From: Cloeon dipterum
Lineage: Eukaryota > Arthropoda > Insecta > Ephemeroptera > Baetidae
Length of the DNA: 64,000 bases
Direction: 5' to 3'
Assembly: GCF_949628265.1 (NCBI RefSeq)
Contig: NC_088786.1
Coordinates: forward strand, 7,130,001 to 7,194,000
In this document: piece after piece, positions 22,707 through 36,519 of the stretch
Layout: the number at the start of each line of letters is the position of its first letter
Numbering within the stretch: position 1 is the first letter of the stretch
Notes under the pieces: model-generated
What the model was told of the DNA's origin: nothing
Seen by the model: the letters and a program-made list of their open reading frames with translations, nothing else
Databases searched by the model: none
Made by a program: the position numbers and the translations under genes

Positions 22707-24833
22707 GTTTTTACGGTTCATTTTGGAAAACATGTTGAACTTTACCTGGAATTCTTTATTAATTTTCGTAATCATTTTATGCTCATGAATTTCAATCATT
22801 TTCAAAACAACAATAGCAAAATCGCAGAGCGGAAAATATTTTCCAGAAGTTTGTAAGCGAGTTTTGTTGCTTCCTACAATTGGATTAAAATCATTTAAAT
22901 AACTGTTTAAAATTAAATTATTAATTTAAATTTAAGTTCCAAAATAGTAATTTTCCCTGCTGGTGAAAATTTGCTATTTGATTTCTAACTAAAATAAATA
23001 GCTACAATTATCCACTTATGGAAAGCAAATTCAATTCAGAATTTGTTGCAAACTAGTAATCACTTAATTGGCGTTTGAGGCAAGACAAACCGGTCGTAAT
23101 TTCGATCAATGCAGTAATTATGAAGCTAAAACACTCAATTAGGGAAACTCAATCACTTTGCCCAATCTTTTCATGTAAAGCACACGCCTCCGCAAGAAAA
23201 TCAGATGAAGCCTCGAGGGTGAAACTCGGCGCGTTGGGAATGAACTTTTGATTAATTCAATCGGAAAAAATGGTGGACTGACTTCACTCAAGATCATTTT
23301 GTGTTTGGCAAAAAACTGCAAAGCAGCTTTCATTCCCGGGGTGCCAGATTGCGTCTCACTGACTTCACTTTTCTGAAAGCTTATTAGCGGAGCCAAAAGT
23401 TGATCGGGTCGGGCGTCAATACAAAAAGACTTTTTGATAAGTCTCGCCCCGCCGGCGAAAAATGATACCAAACTTAAATGAAACTCAGCCTCTCTACGCT
23501 TTATTTCCATAATTTAATGCCGCCTCAGGTCACCGGGGAGGGAAAAATTCAGCCAAACTTCTTTCACAAGTGCGGTAGAAGCAAGGAAATTAAACTTGTC
23601 GAGCATCGGGACATTCGGGACGCGTGGGTGCTTCTCCGCGAAAACTATAAATATTCCGTTTCTTTCGTGCGGGCATTTTCACTTGGAACTGCTTTTCAGG
23701 AAACCGGGACTTTTTTGAAAATGTGATTTGCATTAAGCCACGGACGGAAGGACACGCTTCCTCGAGAGGAATGTCGAAGCAGACGGTTTAATTTTCTCAC
23801 GAGAAATCTTTTTCAGCAGGTTTTATTTTCGGTTTAGGAAAACCCTGTGGAATATTCCTACTTCTTTTGTGACATAACGAAAATGGATGTTAAGAATAAA
23901 CAAATTGACAAGAGACAAAGAAATTTTGTTTGTAAACACAATACACAATCTTTTTTTATTATAGTTAGACACACTTTTTAATTTAAATTGGTAAAATATA
24001 TACCAAAATTTAGAGCAAAGCACGTGTTTTATTATCTTATGAAATTCGGAGAATTTAATTAAAAAGAAAAATTTAATGCAAGTGCCATTTTTATATTGCT
24101 ATTAATTTTCCTCTTAAGATCAACTAAGAATATTAAGAAAAATAAACCATTTTTTCTGCCTAAAAATACCTTAATTGAGAAAACTTTAATGTCATGTATT
24201 TCATCCAAAAATTGTCAGTATTTGTGATCGTTTAACAGCTAAAATAGTTGTCCTGATTGTCATTAATAAATGAACAATTTTTACGATTTTTGGGGAAAAT
24301 ATGTGTGGCAAAATTGTGCTGATACATTCATTTTTTGTTTCATTCGTGAACCGATCTGAATAATTTTAGTTTTCCAAATAAAAATTAAAATACAACATGA
24401 ATATGTAACGACGAGCGAGATTAATTGATATAAAACATTTACATAAAACAGTATTTTAGTGCAAATTTCAAGATTTGTTGGCATTTCATATCGTTCAAGT
24501 GTAGAATAATATTTGGTATAGGCTAAAATTCCAATGAAAATTTACTGATTATAGAGCAAAAATAACTAATTGGATAAGGATAGCTCATCATTTTTTTTTA
24601 TTATTATTTGAATATGCAAAGTTCTTTACAAAAAAACAATTCTTCCTTTACTCTTCCTTTCAAAAATTTTTGCTCAGCAACCTCTACAAATCTCCTAGGT
24701 TTAATTTTGCGCTCACTGATTTTCGCCGTCGCCTCGAACTTTGCAAAATAAAAAAAACTGTAGAGCGGCAGCAGCTTCACTTTCCACTTTATGTATTTAC
24801 CCAAGGCAAAATCATCGAGCCGCAAATAAGGAA
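22707..24833. other. Non-coding region
   Basis: A GC-richer island at about 23130-23780, otherwise AT-rich. The 123-codon minus-strand frame at 23139-23510 overlaps other frames and shows no recognisable domain. No gene is called. Confidence 0.4.
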
Positions 24834-24944
24834 GTTTAATTGGACTGCGGCACGTGTGAATTTCGTTATTTATTTGCTCTCCGCTTTTTGCGGCTTCTCG
24901 CCGAGTGCGCTCCCACCGACTCAAGTCAATAATTCTTTTTTTCT
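24834..24944 (+). repeat. Inverted repeat, left arm (111 bp)
   Basis: Reverse complement of 25821-25933 with only about three substitutions plus a difference in a poly(A/T) run. It includes the words GGACTGCGGCACGTGTGAAT and CGGTGGGAGCGCAC (the latter on the opposite strand). It lies inside a GC-rich island at 24650-25050, which looks like the source copy because the resemblance stops abruptly at both ends of the right arm. Confidence 0.85.
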
Positions 24945-25820
24945 GCCCTGCTCTCGCGAGATTTTGATTCATTTGCCACTCGCGCAACGAGCCTTTCTTT
25001 CTACGTCCGCGCCTGAGTTAATCGCTCTAGATCGCCGCTAATTGCTGCCTTTTTGCACAAAAATGAAAGGTAATATAATATATAAGTCCATATAATATCC
25101 GAGTGCACGCCCGCGCTCTCTTTATAAATATATATGTTCTTGCTGAAATGACGCGTTTGACCCATAAACTCGCACAAGTCGTTAACTATCAGTAAATCTC
25201 TTTCAACAAATTTATGCATCGAAACTTGGCAAAGCTTTTTACGATCCAAAACAAATCGTGTGCTATCCTAGCATTAATTATATTTTGAAAACGATTAAAA
25301 AACTAAAAATATAAAATATCAATCGCCATAAAAACATTACGTACTAATAATAATTAGTTTATTTCACTCAAACATTTAATGGATATAACGAGTATTTGGA
25401 ATACTCGCTGAATTTTTTTTGGAAATATATTTTTTTGTTACTCGTTACATGGAGAAAAATTTACTTGAAGCTGACTGAAACAGCCATAAGCCATAATCGA
25501 ATAAAGACGTATTAATTTTCCTGCAGTTATTATTAACAACCTTTTTTTTATAAAAAAACAGCTGATTTTTTTTTATTTGTTATGCGTGTGTAAACACTGT
25601 CAATTCAAGAGTTAACAACTACATAATTTTATATTACTCCCCTATCAATAAAAGATAGGATTGATATTTTGAAAGAGAACCGATTTTTACCAGCGTGGCT
25701 TGAATATTCTTGGGAACAACAAATAAGCGAAATCGTGTTGCAAAATTTGAGCAAAATGAATCTTTCTTTTAAGCTGTTTCAAACTCTAAAAAACATCTAA
25801 AATAAATATAGCAAAAGGGT
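24945..25820. other. 876-bp loop between inverted arms
   Basis: Mostly AT-rich, with the end of the GC island to about 25040. No gene or terminal-repeat element recognised inside. Confidence 0.4.
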
Positions 25821-25933
25821 AGAAAAAAAAAGAATTATTGACTTGAGTCGGTGGGAGCGCACTTGTCGAGAAGCCGCAAAAAGCGGAAAGCAAATAAATA
25901 ACGAAATTCACACGTGCCGCAGTCCAATTAAAC
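25821..25933 (-). repeat. Inverted repeat, right arm (113 bp)
   Basis: Near-identical inverted copy of 24834-24944, embedded in AT-rich DNA on both sides. Such a short inverted copy without terminal repeats suggests templated repair rather than a transposon. Confidence 0.85.
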
Positions 25934-28900
25934 AGTTTATATCAACAAAATTTATTTTGCTTCAGTTACAGATTTCAGGCCCTCATTTGACTCAAGAAAA
26001 AAGTTTTTGGTAGATTTTTTTTCAGTTAAATTAGTAATTTTTGAATAATTATATACACATTTTAAATTTTGTTTCGCCAGTGAAGTTTGGATTTGATCTC
26101 GAATTTTTAGACCTGCCGACAATTTTATTCCTTGATTAAGCAATTATCAATCATGTTTTTTGCAAACTATTTTCTTCAATTTTGTACTTAATTAAATTTA
26201 TTTTGTACTGGATGGTTCAAAATTTTACTACTGAGGATAGATTTCACTGCACACTCCCCCAAAGGAGCTTTTGCGCAACAGAGGGCTAACATATTATAAT
26301 TTTAACTATCAAACTTCAGCGATTGTCATAATATTCTTGGAAGCAGTTGTGACTTGTGACTTGGAGGAATAATCTACAGTCAGCCGTTGAGTATTTTTAT
26401 ATATTCAAAAAAAGAAATACCACACCATCAAAACGGTACTAAAAGACCGCGCGCCGTAAAGGCTAATGAGCCATTAACAGGTTTAATGCGCGATGCAACT
26501 TGAGCGCGCATAAATTCACGCGTGAAACATTGACGACGGTACACTGCTGCGTCCGCTGCAGAAACACTGCTCTCTGTACCTGCTTGCGGCCGTTTTTTAC
26601 CGGGAATGGGGCCGGTTCATGAAGCCGATGCTGGAAAACGACTAGCCCCCGACTTGCCGTAATATTATTGGCACACTCGCCGAACGTATTTCGGCGGCTG
26701 GCAGTAATTTCCACGGCCATTTTTAGCGAATTTACGATATGCGAGCTCGTTATATTTTATGGCGGGTATATCAACCCGGCGGCCGACGCAGCGGGGTTAC
26801 ACCCGACGGGCTTTAATACACGTAATGCGCCCCTAGATTGAAATCAAATACTCGCGCAGCCAGCACCACGCGCGCAAGATATTTATACGCACGGCCGCGA
26901 TATTTCACGACCTGCCTCGTCCGTCCTGCCACTCGCTTTTTCCTCTCCAAAACGCACACAAATCGTGACGTCGGTGCAAATCGCCAAATTACTTCTGCAT
27001 CTGCACCCAAGCCGTGGATGCTGCGATCAGCCCCGGCAGATATGGAAGCGATGACTATATCTATATTCACGCGGGTCAATTTATATTTTGGAGCGATAGT
27101 AAAAAATTTATTGCGCTCATGTTAACAACAGAATATTATTTTAAATCATTTCTTTTAACCAGTCGCAAATTATAATTGATTTTTATTTTCCCCATGCTTA
27201 AAAATTTCAGTTTGAAATAAAATGAATTTGAATTTTACCTTTTAATTTATTGCAGAATAACTTTTACTCAAATAAAATAGAATAATTGAAGTTTTCATGA
27301 AAATATTTTGAAAGAAAATCGAAAGGAAAATTGTTATCTGTGGAAATGGAGCCCAAAACCATCTACCGACATTAAAGTTCTGTAATAAAATTTTATAGAA
27401 AAAATTTCGAAAAAAACCGAGCACAACAATTTTTCTAGACGCGAATTTTCAATGCAGAGTCTGGAGTCGTTCTGACATAAAACAACATTAATTTTGTATC
27501 AAATCATCCTATTCCCTTTAATTCATACTTCTGGAACTCGTCATCTGTTTAATGTATGTGTACAATGAACTTGATTACTTGAACCAAACATTAGCAAGTG
27601 CATGGGCTTATCACACACTATAAACACAAATGGTGAAATGAGTTTCGAAAATAGACCAACGTGCTTTGTGTGTGACTACGGGAGTGCTCGTCAATTTTAA
27701 CAGACGAGTGCGCCTTCGAATTTGCATGCGAAATCAGTAAAATCAACGCGGCTCTCGTAGCGAATGGAAATCCGTTGTAGGCGGAAGTTTTTGATGCGTT
27801 AGGCGACCCTCCAATTAACAAATAATAGACAATGAGTTGTTTTTCTCATCGCCTTTCATGTGTTAATTTGCATAAAATCTGAGGTGTAACTGTCAGAAAA
27901 TGGCTGCGAAGCATGATTCAAATCAATTTTCACAATTCATTTTGCTTTGAAGTTTACTCTCTAATTCTGATTTTAGAATTTGCGACGAATTATTTTTATA
28001 CATAATTCAATATTACCCTAGAGAGTATGATACTGATAGTAAAATGTATTGTAAAAAAGATAATAATTTATTTAGCAAATCAGGCTGTTTCACATATAAT
28101 CAAACAATTTATTTTCCAAATGAAAATGAATGATGATAAAAATATTCAATCTTTGATCTCATTTTTTTCACCTATAAGATATGTAGTAAAAATTGAGCCA
28201 GCTCCAATTTCTAAACATACGTACACGTTATATCAAGTTAAAAATCTTGCAATTAACCGTTTCAACGTCAATAATGAACTGTATTCAAATGTAACTCGTT
28301 TCGTAATTGCAACTCTGCAGAGAGTCAAGAGCGGCTTTGATCGGACGAGAAGGGCAGAAAATTGCACAAGTCTCTGCCTATGCGATTCGATTGACCTGTT
28401 GTGCGCGCGGAGAGAGAGCATTTTGTCTACGTACGCCGTTCATGTCGGCAATAAAAGCGCGCGCGCGCAATATAATAAAGTTTAATGAGTTTGAGCCGCG
28501 CGCCATTATCTCGTGGAAAGAATGCAAACTTGCGGGAAGAAATTACTTAATTTTATGTTGCCGATAAGCCGCGGGGTCAGCGATTAGTGGTGCGTCAGAT
28601 AATTTCGGATCGAATGAAAAGCAGTTGTGCAAATTCGACTCTTGTGCTGTGCGGGTGAAAGGAAATACGGACCGAAATAAGGCGAATAGTTTTTTACACT
28701 TCTCTCCGTTGGGCAATGCGTCTCACACACAAAAGGCCATACGAATACCAAATAACCAATGCAGCCTTGTTCCTGTTTTGGTCGCGAGTGATTGACTCTC
28801 TAAAATATGGCACACCGCTTGCAATTCATAAATTACTTTTTTAATATGATACTCCTGTTGGTTCAGTTTTAATTTTGAAGCTGATAAATTGGAAGGAAAA

Positions 28901-31489
28901 TTACTTGAATTTGTTTCATTTGATTTATTTACTGTCTGTCATATGTAAATTTTCATACTTGAATGGGGAATATGGCACAATCAGTATTTGAACTAAAAAT
29001 TGCCGTTTCCTTAGAATTGAAATATTTAATGTTTTATTATAAATCTATTAAAATGACCAAAATTTTTAGAATCGGAAACAATTAAAATATACTCTAAAAA
29101 GGTGATGTTGACCTTTAAGTTCCTTCTTTTAGAGGCTCGCATCTGGAAACACAATTAGCAATTCACTGCTATTTCCTGATTATGTGATATGTTTGGCAAA
29201 ACAAAAACACCTTGAATAATGAGGAAAATTCTTCTGGAGGAAACCAAAAGCCATTTAATATTTATAAAATGATTGTCATTCTTGGGAGAAACCTTCTAAA
29301 ACCCCAGCCAATTAATTAGTATTGATATTTCTCCTAAAAAACTTTGTTGTTCTGAAATCGTTTAGTTAAAAAAATTCATTGCTATACTAAACCAGAATAT
29401 AGTTATTTTGATTGTAATTTGTTCCTTAATTTAAAAGAATTAAAATGATAATTAATTTTTCAAATGAATTGATACATGAGAGCAATATTAAATTGAGATG
29501 AGCAGAGATTTAAGTAAACTTTGATTTGAGAGAAGCGTTGAAATGCATTTTCCAAGACAACAAATAAATGGCTTGAGAACGAGTAAATCAAGATTTGTAA
29601 AAAAGTCTTGGATTTTGTCCGATATTTGGTGCTTTTGTCTGTTCATAATATTATGGCTCAGAAAAACCAATTTGTTAATTCATTTGAAATTGCTTCAATT
29701 TGCTTGAATTTTTGTTACGTCGTTTAGAAAATCTTCATAAACTGATATAAACAAAAATGAATGCTAAATTTGTTATAATTTGAATTTTTGGGCAAAATAA
29801 ACGAAAAGTTTTATACATACAGATTTTATGTAAACAATACACTTTGATTTTTTTAATAATAATTGCTATTTGTAATTTTTTTATTGCTGTCATCTCAACG
29901 TATAAAAAATATTTATGGCAATGTAGATTTTTTTGTGCTTGGTATACGCATATTTAAATTTAAAAAAATATTCCTCTATAATAGTGTCCTTCTCATCACA
30001 TGGCTTTATACACCAAGATATAAGACGAATTATCTTTCTGCAGGCCTCTGTTTCCGTCGTAGCATAATATCTCTAAAATGTATATATCTGCCTCCCAGAA
30101 GGTGTCTGATAGCGTGTGTATATCACGGTGCTCCAGTTATCGCGTATATTACAATCGTGACCTCATACGACGACGGGAGCACTTTGCAGGAGGGCAGGCT
30201 ACAAATTATAGCGAGCAGTTCTCGTCACCCCGTCTGCGCGAAAAAAGCACTTATGCAAATTGGCCTGCTCTCGAGATGGATTTGCATTCCTCGCCTGGGC
30301 TGGGTCCTGCAGCTCCGGAGCCACGCCGCACAGTGCGAGATGACATTCATATTTCACATCTTGGCGTTAAAATAATTATTGTTTCCCGAATCGCAGGAAT
30401 TCGTCCTCGAACACAGAGTTTCCGGGGATAGGCGCCAAGACACACCTCGTCTGGGTGCAGAGGTCACGGAGCAAATAATTCAATCACTGCTTTCGAAGTG
30501 CGAACATGTGTTCCGATCGGCTGACCCCGAGATTTTTCGCGTCAAATCGCAGCAAAAGGCGGACTTGACCCTTCGGCCGCGACCTCGCCTATCAATATTT
30601 CCATTGCCAGGCTCAATTTACGGCTGCTTGTTGCAACAAAGGAATTTCTAATTTGCGTCCTTCTCGCACATCGAGAGTGTGTGTAGCTAGTTAATTAAAT
30701 CTGTGTTACAAGTGCATTATTTCTCCGCGTAGATCGTTTCCTGATTGAAAGCACACACGCCTGGTGATACAATCCAAGGCGCCTCTCGCAAATGTGTGTG
30801 TGCCTATCTGCCGGGGCTGAGTAATGCGGTTTAATTAGCATATAAGGAGAGTGACGGGGCCAATTGTGCGCTCTGCGGCAATTATCCGGCGAACAAAAGG
30901 AATTAAGCGTGAATAATCGGTTTCAGTCGCGGCTTTCCATTTTGTAATAACCATTATTCATTCTCCGCTCGCGGAGGCTGATCTGCTCTTTGGATTCCCT
31001 CCGCCGCCAAATCTGGATCAAACTTTTTAACATATATTTTTTTAAAGACCTTATACCTTGCTATTAGAAATTTGAAGGTCTCAATGGGAGAGATAATTAT
31101 TATCATTAATGCTGGAAGAGGAACCCATGGTTTTTTCAGAGGTTTATGCAACATATCTGCAAAAATGCGTTTTTTTATAATTTGAAAACTTGCATAACTT
31201 AAAATTACATGCTCATTTGATGGTACCGCAACGATTCCAAACTCAGAAAAAAATAGCTGACCGTCTAAATGTCACAGCCCCAAAGGCTCTCGCTGAGGTG
31301 AACATTTTCCGCCATTTTGTAACTAAAACAAACTTTTTTTGTTAATTAGTTTATTAAAATAAAAACATTATCACGCAATTTCCTTCAATTCAGCAGCGTT
31401 ATCAAATTATTTTCCCGAACATTTTGAAAATCAGCATAAGATGAATCAGTCATAAAAACAAACTCTGAAACATTTTTTTTCCTTTACCG
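25934..31489. other. Non-coding region with GC-rich islands
   Basis: Islands at about 26440-27090, 27600-27830, 28290-28800 and 30050-30930, with AT-rich DNA between. A GCGCGCGC run lies near 28460. Frames at 28027-28485, 29863-30375 and 30078-30431 overlap one another in different phases and match no family I know. No gene is called. Confidence 0.4.
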
Positions 31490-31863
31490 CACCAAGGGCC
31501 AGGCTGCGATCTGTGTTGACTCCCGTTGGTCAGAAGTCAATATGGCGTCGAAATAATGGAGGCCAATCAGGAGACAGTCCAGCGGCCAATCAGAAGCGTC
31601 AAAAAAGAGGTGTGCTGACCTAATAATTTCATTCGCGCGTATTTTGTTACATTTCCATTAGCCTGATTTTCCATCTAACGGTCGATTCGCCAATTACCGG
31701 GCTAATCAACTGGTACTAAAAAAAATAACAACAAAAACGAACATTGTGCTAATGTATTTTCACGACAATTTTCCAAGCCAATTTCATTTGACTTGTTAGT
31801 AACTTTCCCGCCGTACTCTGCCAGACGCCATATCTGCGCGGGGCGTGAATCCAGCCCTCGGTG
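31490..31863 (+). mobile_element. hAT-like MITE, copy 1 (374 bp)
   Basis: Terminal inverted repeats CACCAAGGGCCAGG (left) and its imperfect complement ending in CCAGCCCTCGGTG (right). The element is flanked by an exact 8-bp target duplication CTTTACCG (31482-31489 and 31864-31871). An 8-bp duplication with CA...TG ends is the hAT superfamily signature. There is no transposase frame, so it is non-autonomous. The interior (for example AATAATGGAGGCCAATCAGG) is shared with copy 2 at 42070-42406. Confidence 0.85.
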
Positions 31864-31871
31864 CTTTACCG

Positions 31872-34800
31872 TAAATATCCTCTCTGAAAATTGGTAATGA
31901 GCATAAGTTTTCCCAGGCTTATCGTTTAAATTCGCATTTAGATTTCTTTTACAGAAGGTATTTCTTCCCAAAAATAGGAAAAGCGCTTGAAAAAATCCAA
32001 ATCACACTTTCCTACGTGTGAAACGCAATGTGGGTGCGTATCTTTGGAGCACGGGAAAAGTGAAAAGCTGTGCCCGCGGAATTGGATCTTTCTCGAGGGT
32101 GGTTTGTTTGGTTGGCTCGCCTCGGCGGCGCCTTGCGCTGGCTCTCGCTCGCTTGCATCTTTCCGAGCCGTCGGTTTCAATCACCGAGTTCGGCGGCTCC
32201 ACGCTGACCGCCCAACAGGCACCGCTTGTTTTCGCACATACACACACATACTCGACCCTTTCTGCCGAAGAGAGACGGCCGGCCAATATCATTACCCGGG
32301 CTTTACTTGATTATATCATCGCTGCACGGAAAAGCAGCCGAAATAGGAAAAGAAAACGCTCCGGAAAAAAGAAAGAAACGCTTTTCCTCGCGTGTCGGTC
32401 GGCAAACAACCGACCCAACGTAGTTGTGTCTTGCCAACCGGAAATTACCTTTAGCTTATCTTTGCTTTTTCTAATTAGACCAGGTGCAGGAGCCGAATTT
32501 GCATTTAGATTAGAAGCCGAATGATAAAAATCCCGAGGAGGGAAAGGGCAAAAGTTGCCGCTTTTATTAACAGAGTTATCTCTTTTCTCGCGAGTTAAAA
32601 AGTTTTGCCCAACACATCATTCACACCAGATAACCGTTACGCCGATGAATTCATTGAAATTGGTTTCCGAGCAAAAGTTGCTATCACATTACACGCATTC
32701 CTTAACAAATCGTCCGCCTGCGTCGAGATATAATTAAAATATATGCTCTCAAGGTGGCGATAAAATTGGTTTTACTGCATGCACTTCAGTTTCTTTCTAA
32801 AGGCGCTCATAAAATTTAACGCGGAACTACTTTGGTTGGTCGTGACTGTTTTTAAATGAAAAGGAATCTCAAAGGTCGTGAATGGATTTGAATGTTTTAA
32901 TTACCGACTTCAATGTTAAATTTTGAATAAAAATAGAGGCGCAGAATCCTTCATTTGAATTTAGCTGATTGTTGAGAGAGTGATTTTAAATTGTAATTGA
33001 ACATTAGTAAGGCTGTGTGAAATAAATATTTAATTGAAATTTGTAAATCAATGTGCTCTCAAGATTAGTTTCCTAAAGGGTTATTGGAATATTTGTTTTC
33101 TGCAAAAAATGCATAAGCAAGGAGATTTTTTATGATTTTGCCATCCTGTCACAGTCAAAAATTGCTTGTTAAAATAGTATTTCATGTCGGAAACAAAATC
33201 AGATTGCTACACATGCTTCAATAATTACAACTAATAAAATTGGCAAATCAGAAATAATAGAGCATGCACCAAACTTATTTCACTGCAAACTCACACGAAT
33301 AGCATCCTTGAAGTTTCCTATTTGTGTATCTTTTATTTAAAATGCAGCAAAATGCATTGAGATGCAACATAAATTTTTCAAGTGTATTTTTAAGAAGCGG
33401 TCAGCAGAAAAATATTAAAAAAAAAATCACAAGGAGTTATAGTATTTTCATCAAAGATAAAGAAATGGTAAATGCATCAGTTTGATATCACAGTTGATGC
33501 AAATACAGCCATTCATCACAGTCAAGTGAAATTGCGTTTGTTAAAAATTGTGGAAGGCGTGGATGGCGTGTTTTGTGTAAAAAATTATATATATTCGTGA
33601 AAATGGCCTACATTCAACTAGCTGGACCTATATTTGGAAAAGTTTAAACAGCTGCTATTTAATGATGTTTTAAATTTGTATCGCAAGGGTTTTAAAATTT
33701 AGTACAAATATCATCCGGAAATAAAATATCTCACTTGTGAAAACGGTTCTTTGAAAAATAATGATAATTTGAGGCATACATAACACACATAATTATTTCC
33801 GTCTACCTCTTCAAACGGAAAAGCAAATGATGTTATTGCTCACTCGTCTATTTCTGGGTCTGACAAACTAAAAGGTCGGCTTGTTGTTAGTTTCGTCTGC
33901 TGGAAGTGCGCAATCAAATCTTGTAAGGGGACAAGAATGGCTGCGTGCGTCGCCCTGTGCAAACAGCTAATTAAATCACCTTTGCCAACGCACTGAAAAA
34001 CGAGCTCGTCGACAAGCGCGTTTGTCCGGCGCCGAACGGGTGGTGTGTGTGTTTATTTAAGGTTGCTCGGGGCTGGAAATCCTGGCGGCGTCGTTTCTCT
34101 GCTCGTTGGCGGTCAGCTCCAAGGACGCATAAGGCTAAATTTGGTGCTGCTCTGCCATCCCTTTCTCGCACGCGAGACTGAGCACCAACACACACACAGC
34201 CGCTCGCTCGCCCGCTCTCGTTCGCTCAAAGTTTATGCATCAGGGGTTGAAATAATGTGTTGATGCTTCGCAGAGCACATGCTTTTGCATCGTGATCAGA
34301 GGCACATTCATGAAAGGCAAAGCACAACTCATCTCGTGTGCGTTATCAGCCCGGCCGGCGCCCCTCAAGGAGCTCATTGTGTGGAGCGCACGTGTGTGTG
34401 TCACTCTTCCCATCTTGATGACCGCACCTCCATTGTGCGTCTGATCAAAGCCACCCCACTGGGATTTCGTTGTCATACCACTGAGCACAGGGATGAAATT
34501 TTCCGACGAGGCAAATCAAGGCTCTGATTTTCTCTCAAAACCTATGTTTGACTACACTCACTTTGAAAGATGAGATTGATGCTAACAGAATTTCGATTTT
34601 CATTACTTAATATCTAGGGCTGTGAATTTTAAACAGTTTGCTCGATCCGGTTTCCCCCTGGTTTCGTGGATTACTGGGCAGGGTTCTGAAAAATTCAGCG
34701 TGTTTGAGAGAAAATGTAGAAAAAATGCTTTCCTTCACGTGCAGGATTTTTTTTCCAGAAACATGTGTGCTTTTGCTTCCTCAAATTTAACTTTGCTTTT

Positions 34801-36483
34801 AGGGACAAAAATTACCACCGAAGCATTTTTTTGCAGGTAAAATTTGACTAGCATTATATTTAGTTATTAGCTGTTTGACTTTATCTACTTCTTTTAAACC
34901 GTTAGAAGACTGGTTTAATCGAAACAAACAAATGCAAAGTCCATGGAGTGAAGAGATCTCAGTGAGTCAGTCAGCGGGGCAAACTCATTTGCAAAACCTG
35001 TTGTTTCGCTGCTTTCTCTGTCGGCGTAGTCTCTTTGCAAAAGGCGCTGGCAACGAGCCCATTACGCGGAGGGCTGAAATTGCGACGGCACAGTGGGCTG
35101 CTTGACGAACGTTCTCAGCGTTTTCCGAGAGTGCCTCGTCGGCCGTAAACAAACACGGGGTGGAATGGCGCGGCCAAGGGCTCTGGCTAAAGTTGTCTCG
35201 GCCGCAAAGAGAGAGAGAGAGGCAGAGAAGAGAAGAGAGCGTCGGAAATCCATTCAGGGGTCAGCGTCGGTCGGCGCGCGGTGAGCTTTCCGCTGAGAGA
35301 GCAAAACTGCCGGAATATCATTAGCAGCGCGTCTCCAAGGAAGCGCTAGGCAGGTGCAGTTCGCATTAAACTGAGCACAGCCAGCCCGCCCTGCGATGGC
35401 ATGGCGGCCGTCACGGCAGACGGGCCGCGCGGCCAGGGCCGCAGAGACATGCAAATTCGCTCTCATGAATTTGCATGAACAAATACCTGGAAGCAGCCAG
35501 ATTGAGCCCGCAACCTCAAGCAGAGGTGCGCGAGTTACGGATTTCATCGTTGCGTCGGCTTGAAATCGTATTTCAGCCATTTCAAAATTAAACAAACGTT
35601 CGGCCCGAAGGGTTTTTTAAGTTTATCAGCAGTGCTGTGAATTTTAGACGGTTCAAACATTTTAAAATTGCGGTTTCATTCAATCATAAAATTTTTTACT
35701 TTTGTTTCAAGTTTTTCCCTAGCTGTGAAATGAAGAAATAATGTAATATAGATCGAATTCAATCGAATTTTACATAGTAGAAACAAATTTAAACCCGATA
35801 ATTGGCACCCGAGAGACTCTGAATAATATAAAACTCCCATTTTCAGTATGTAAATATATGTAATTTAATTTGGTTTGGCTATTTATTATCCCTTCAATGC
35901 ATTACACAGTTAAAAATCAATACCAAAATAATTTAAGTCACAGTCACGTTACATTTTTTTAAATTTAGATCACATCATAGTTAAGAAAATAATAAAGTCA
36001 ACTCAAAATTAAATGATGTTCCAAACTTATGACCGTTTGAGGCACTAACATCAATCTCTTACACGAAATTGTTTGATATTTTTTTAATTATCTAAAAGCA
36101 GTGATTATATTCAACTAATTTACCAAAAGCCCTCGGGTTTTGTGTCCACGGACACCACGCACCTCTTTTCCACCGCTGTCTGCGAACATTAAGCCAGTGC
36201 GGCGTGAATAATTGAAAGAAGCCTGTGGATTTTGAAGAGCCACCCCCACGTGCACCTTGCAATCCCTTCTGCTCGTCGGAGGGGTGCAGCAGGTGTAACG
36301 ACACGGGCTGCGATAGTGCGTTTCGCTCCCACGCGGTGCACATGCATAACCATTAGAAATTCAAATGTGCTCGTGGATTTCATGAGGCGTGCTAATTAAA
36401 CGCGACAGTCGTTGTTGTCGTGAGGAATGACGAGTGCGCTGCCGCTCTAACAAGTATCGATTGCCGCCGCGCCACGCGTGTCG

Positions 36484-36485
<2 letters not shown>
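31872..36485. other. Non-coding region with GC-rich islands
   Basis: Islands at about 31950-32740, 33880-34520, 34900-35620 and 36100-36480, separated by AT-rich DNA (32750-33850). A GAGA-rich run lies at about 35209-35240. The 168-codon frame at 32018-32524 overlaps frames on both strands and has no domain I recognise. TGTGAATTTTA.ACGGTT-like words near 34620 and 35632 may mark an old dispersed repeat. Confidence 0.4.

Positions 36486-36516
<31 letters not shown>
36486..36516. repeat. (AC)n microsatellite
   Basis: About 15 AC units without interruption, at the right edge of a GC-rich island. Confidence 0.9.

Positions 36517-36519
<3 letters not shown>

Noticed and set aside
29863..30375. 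170-codon plus-strand open frame
   Set aside because: Half AT-rich and half GC-rich with an abrupt change in composition, starts from a non-ATG codon, and another frame overlaps it.
32018..32524. 168-codon plus-strand open frame
   Set aside because: Overlaps four other open frames. The residue make-up (Arg/Ser/Ala rich) follows base composition; no family recognised.
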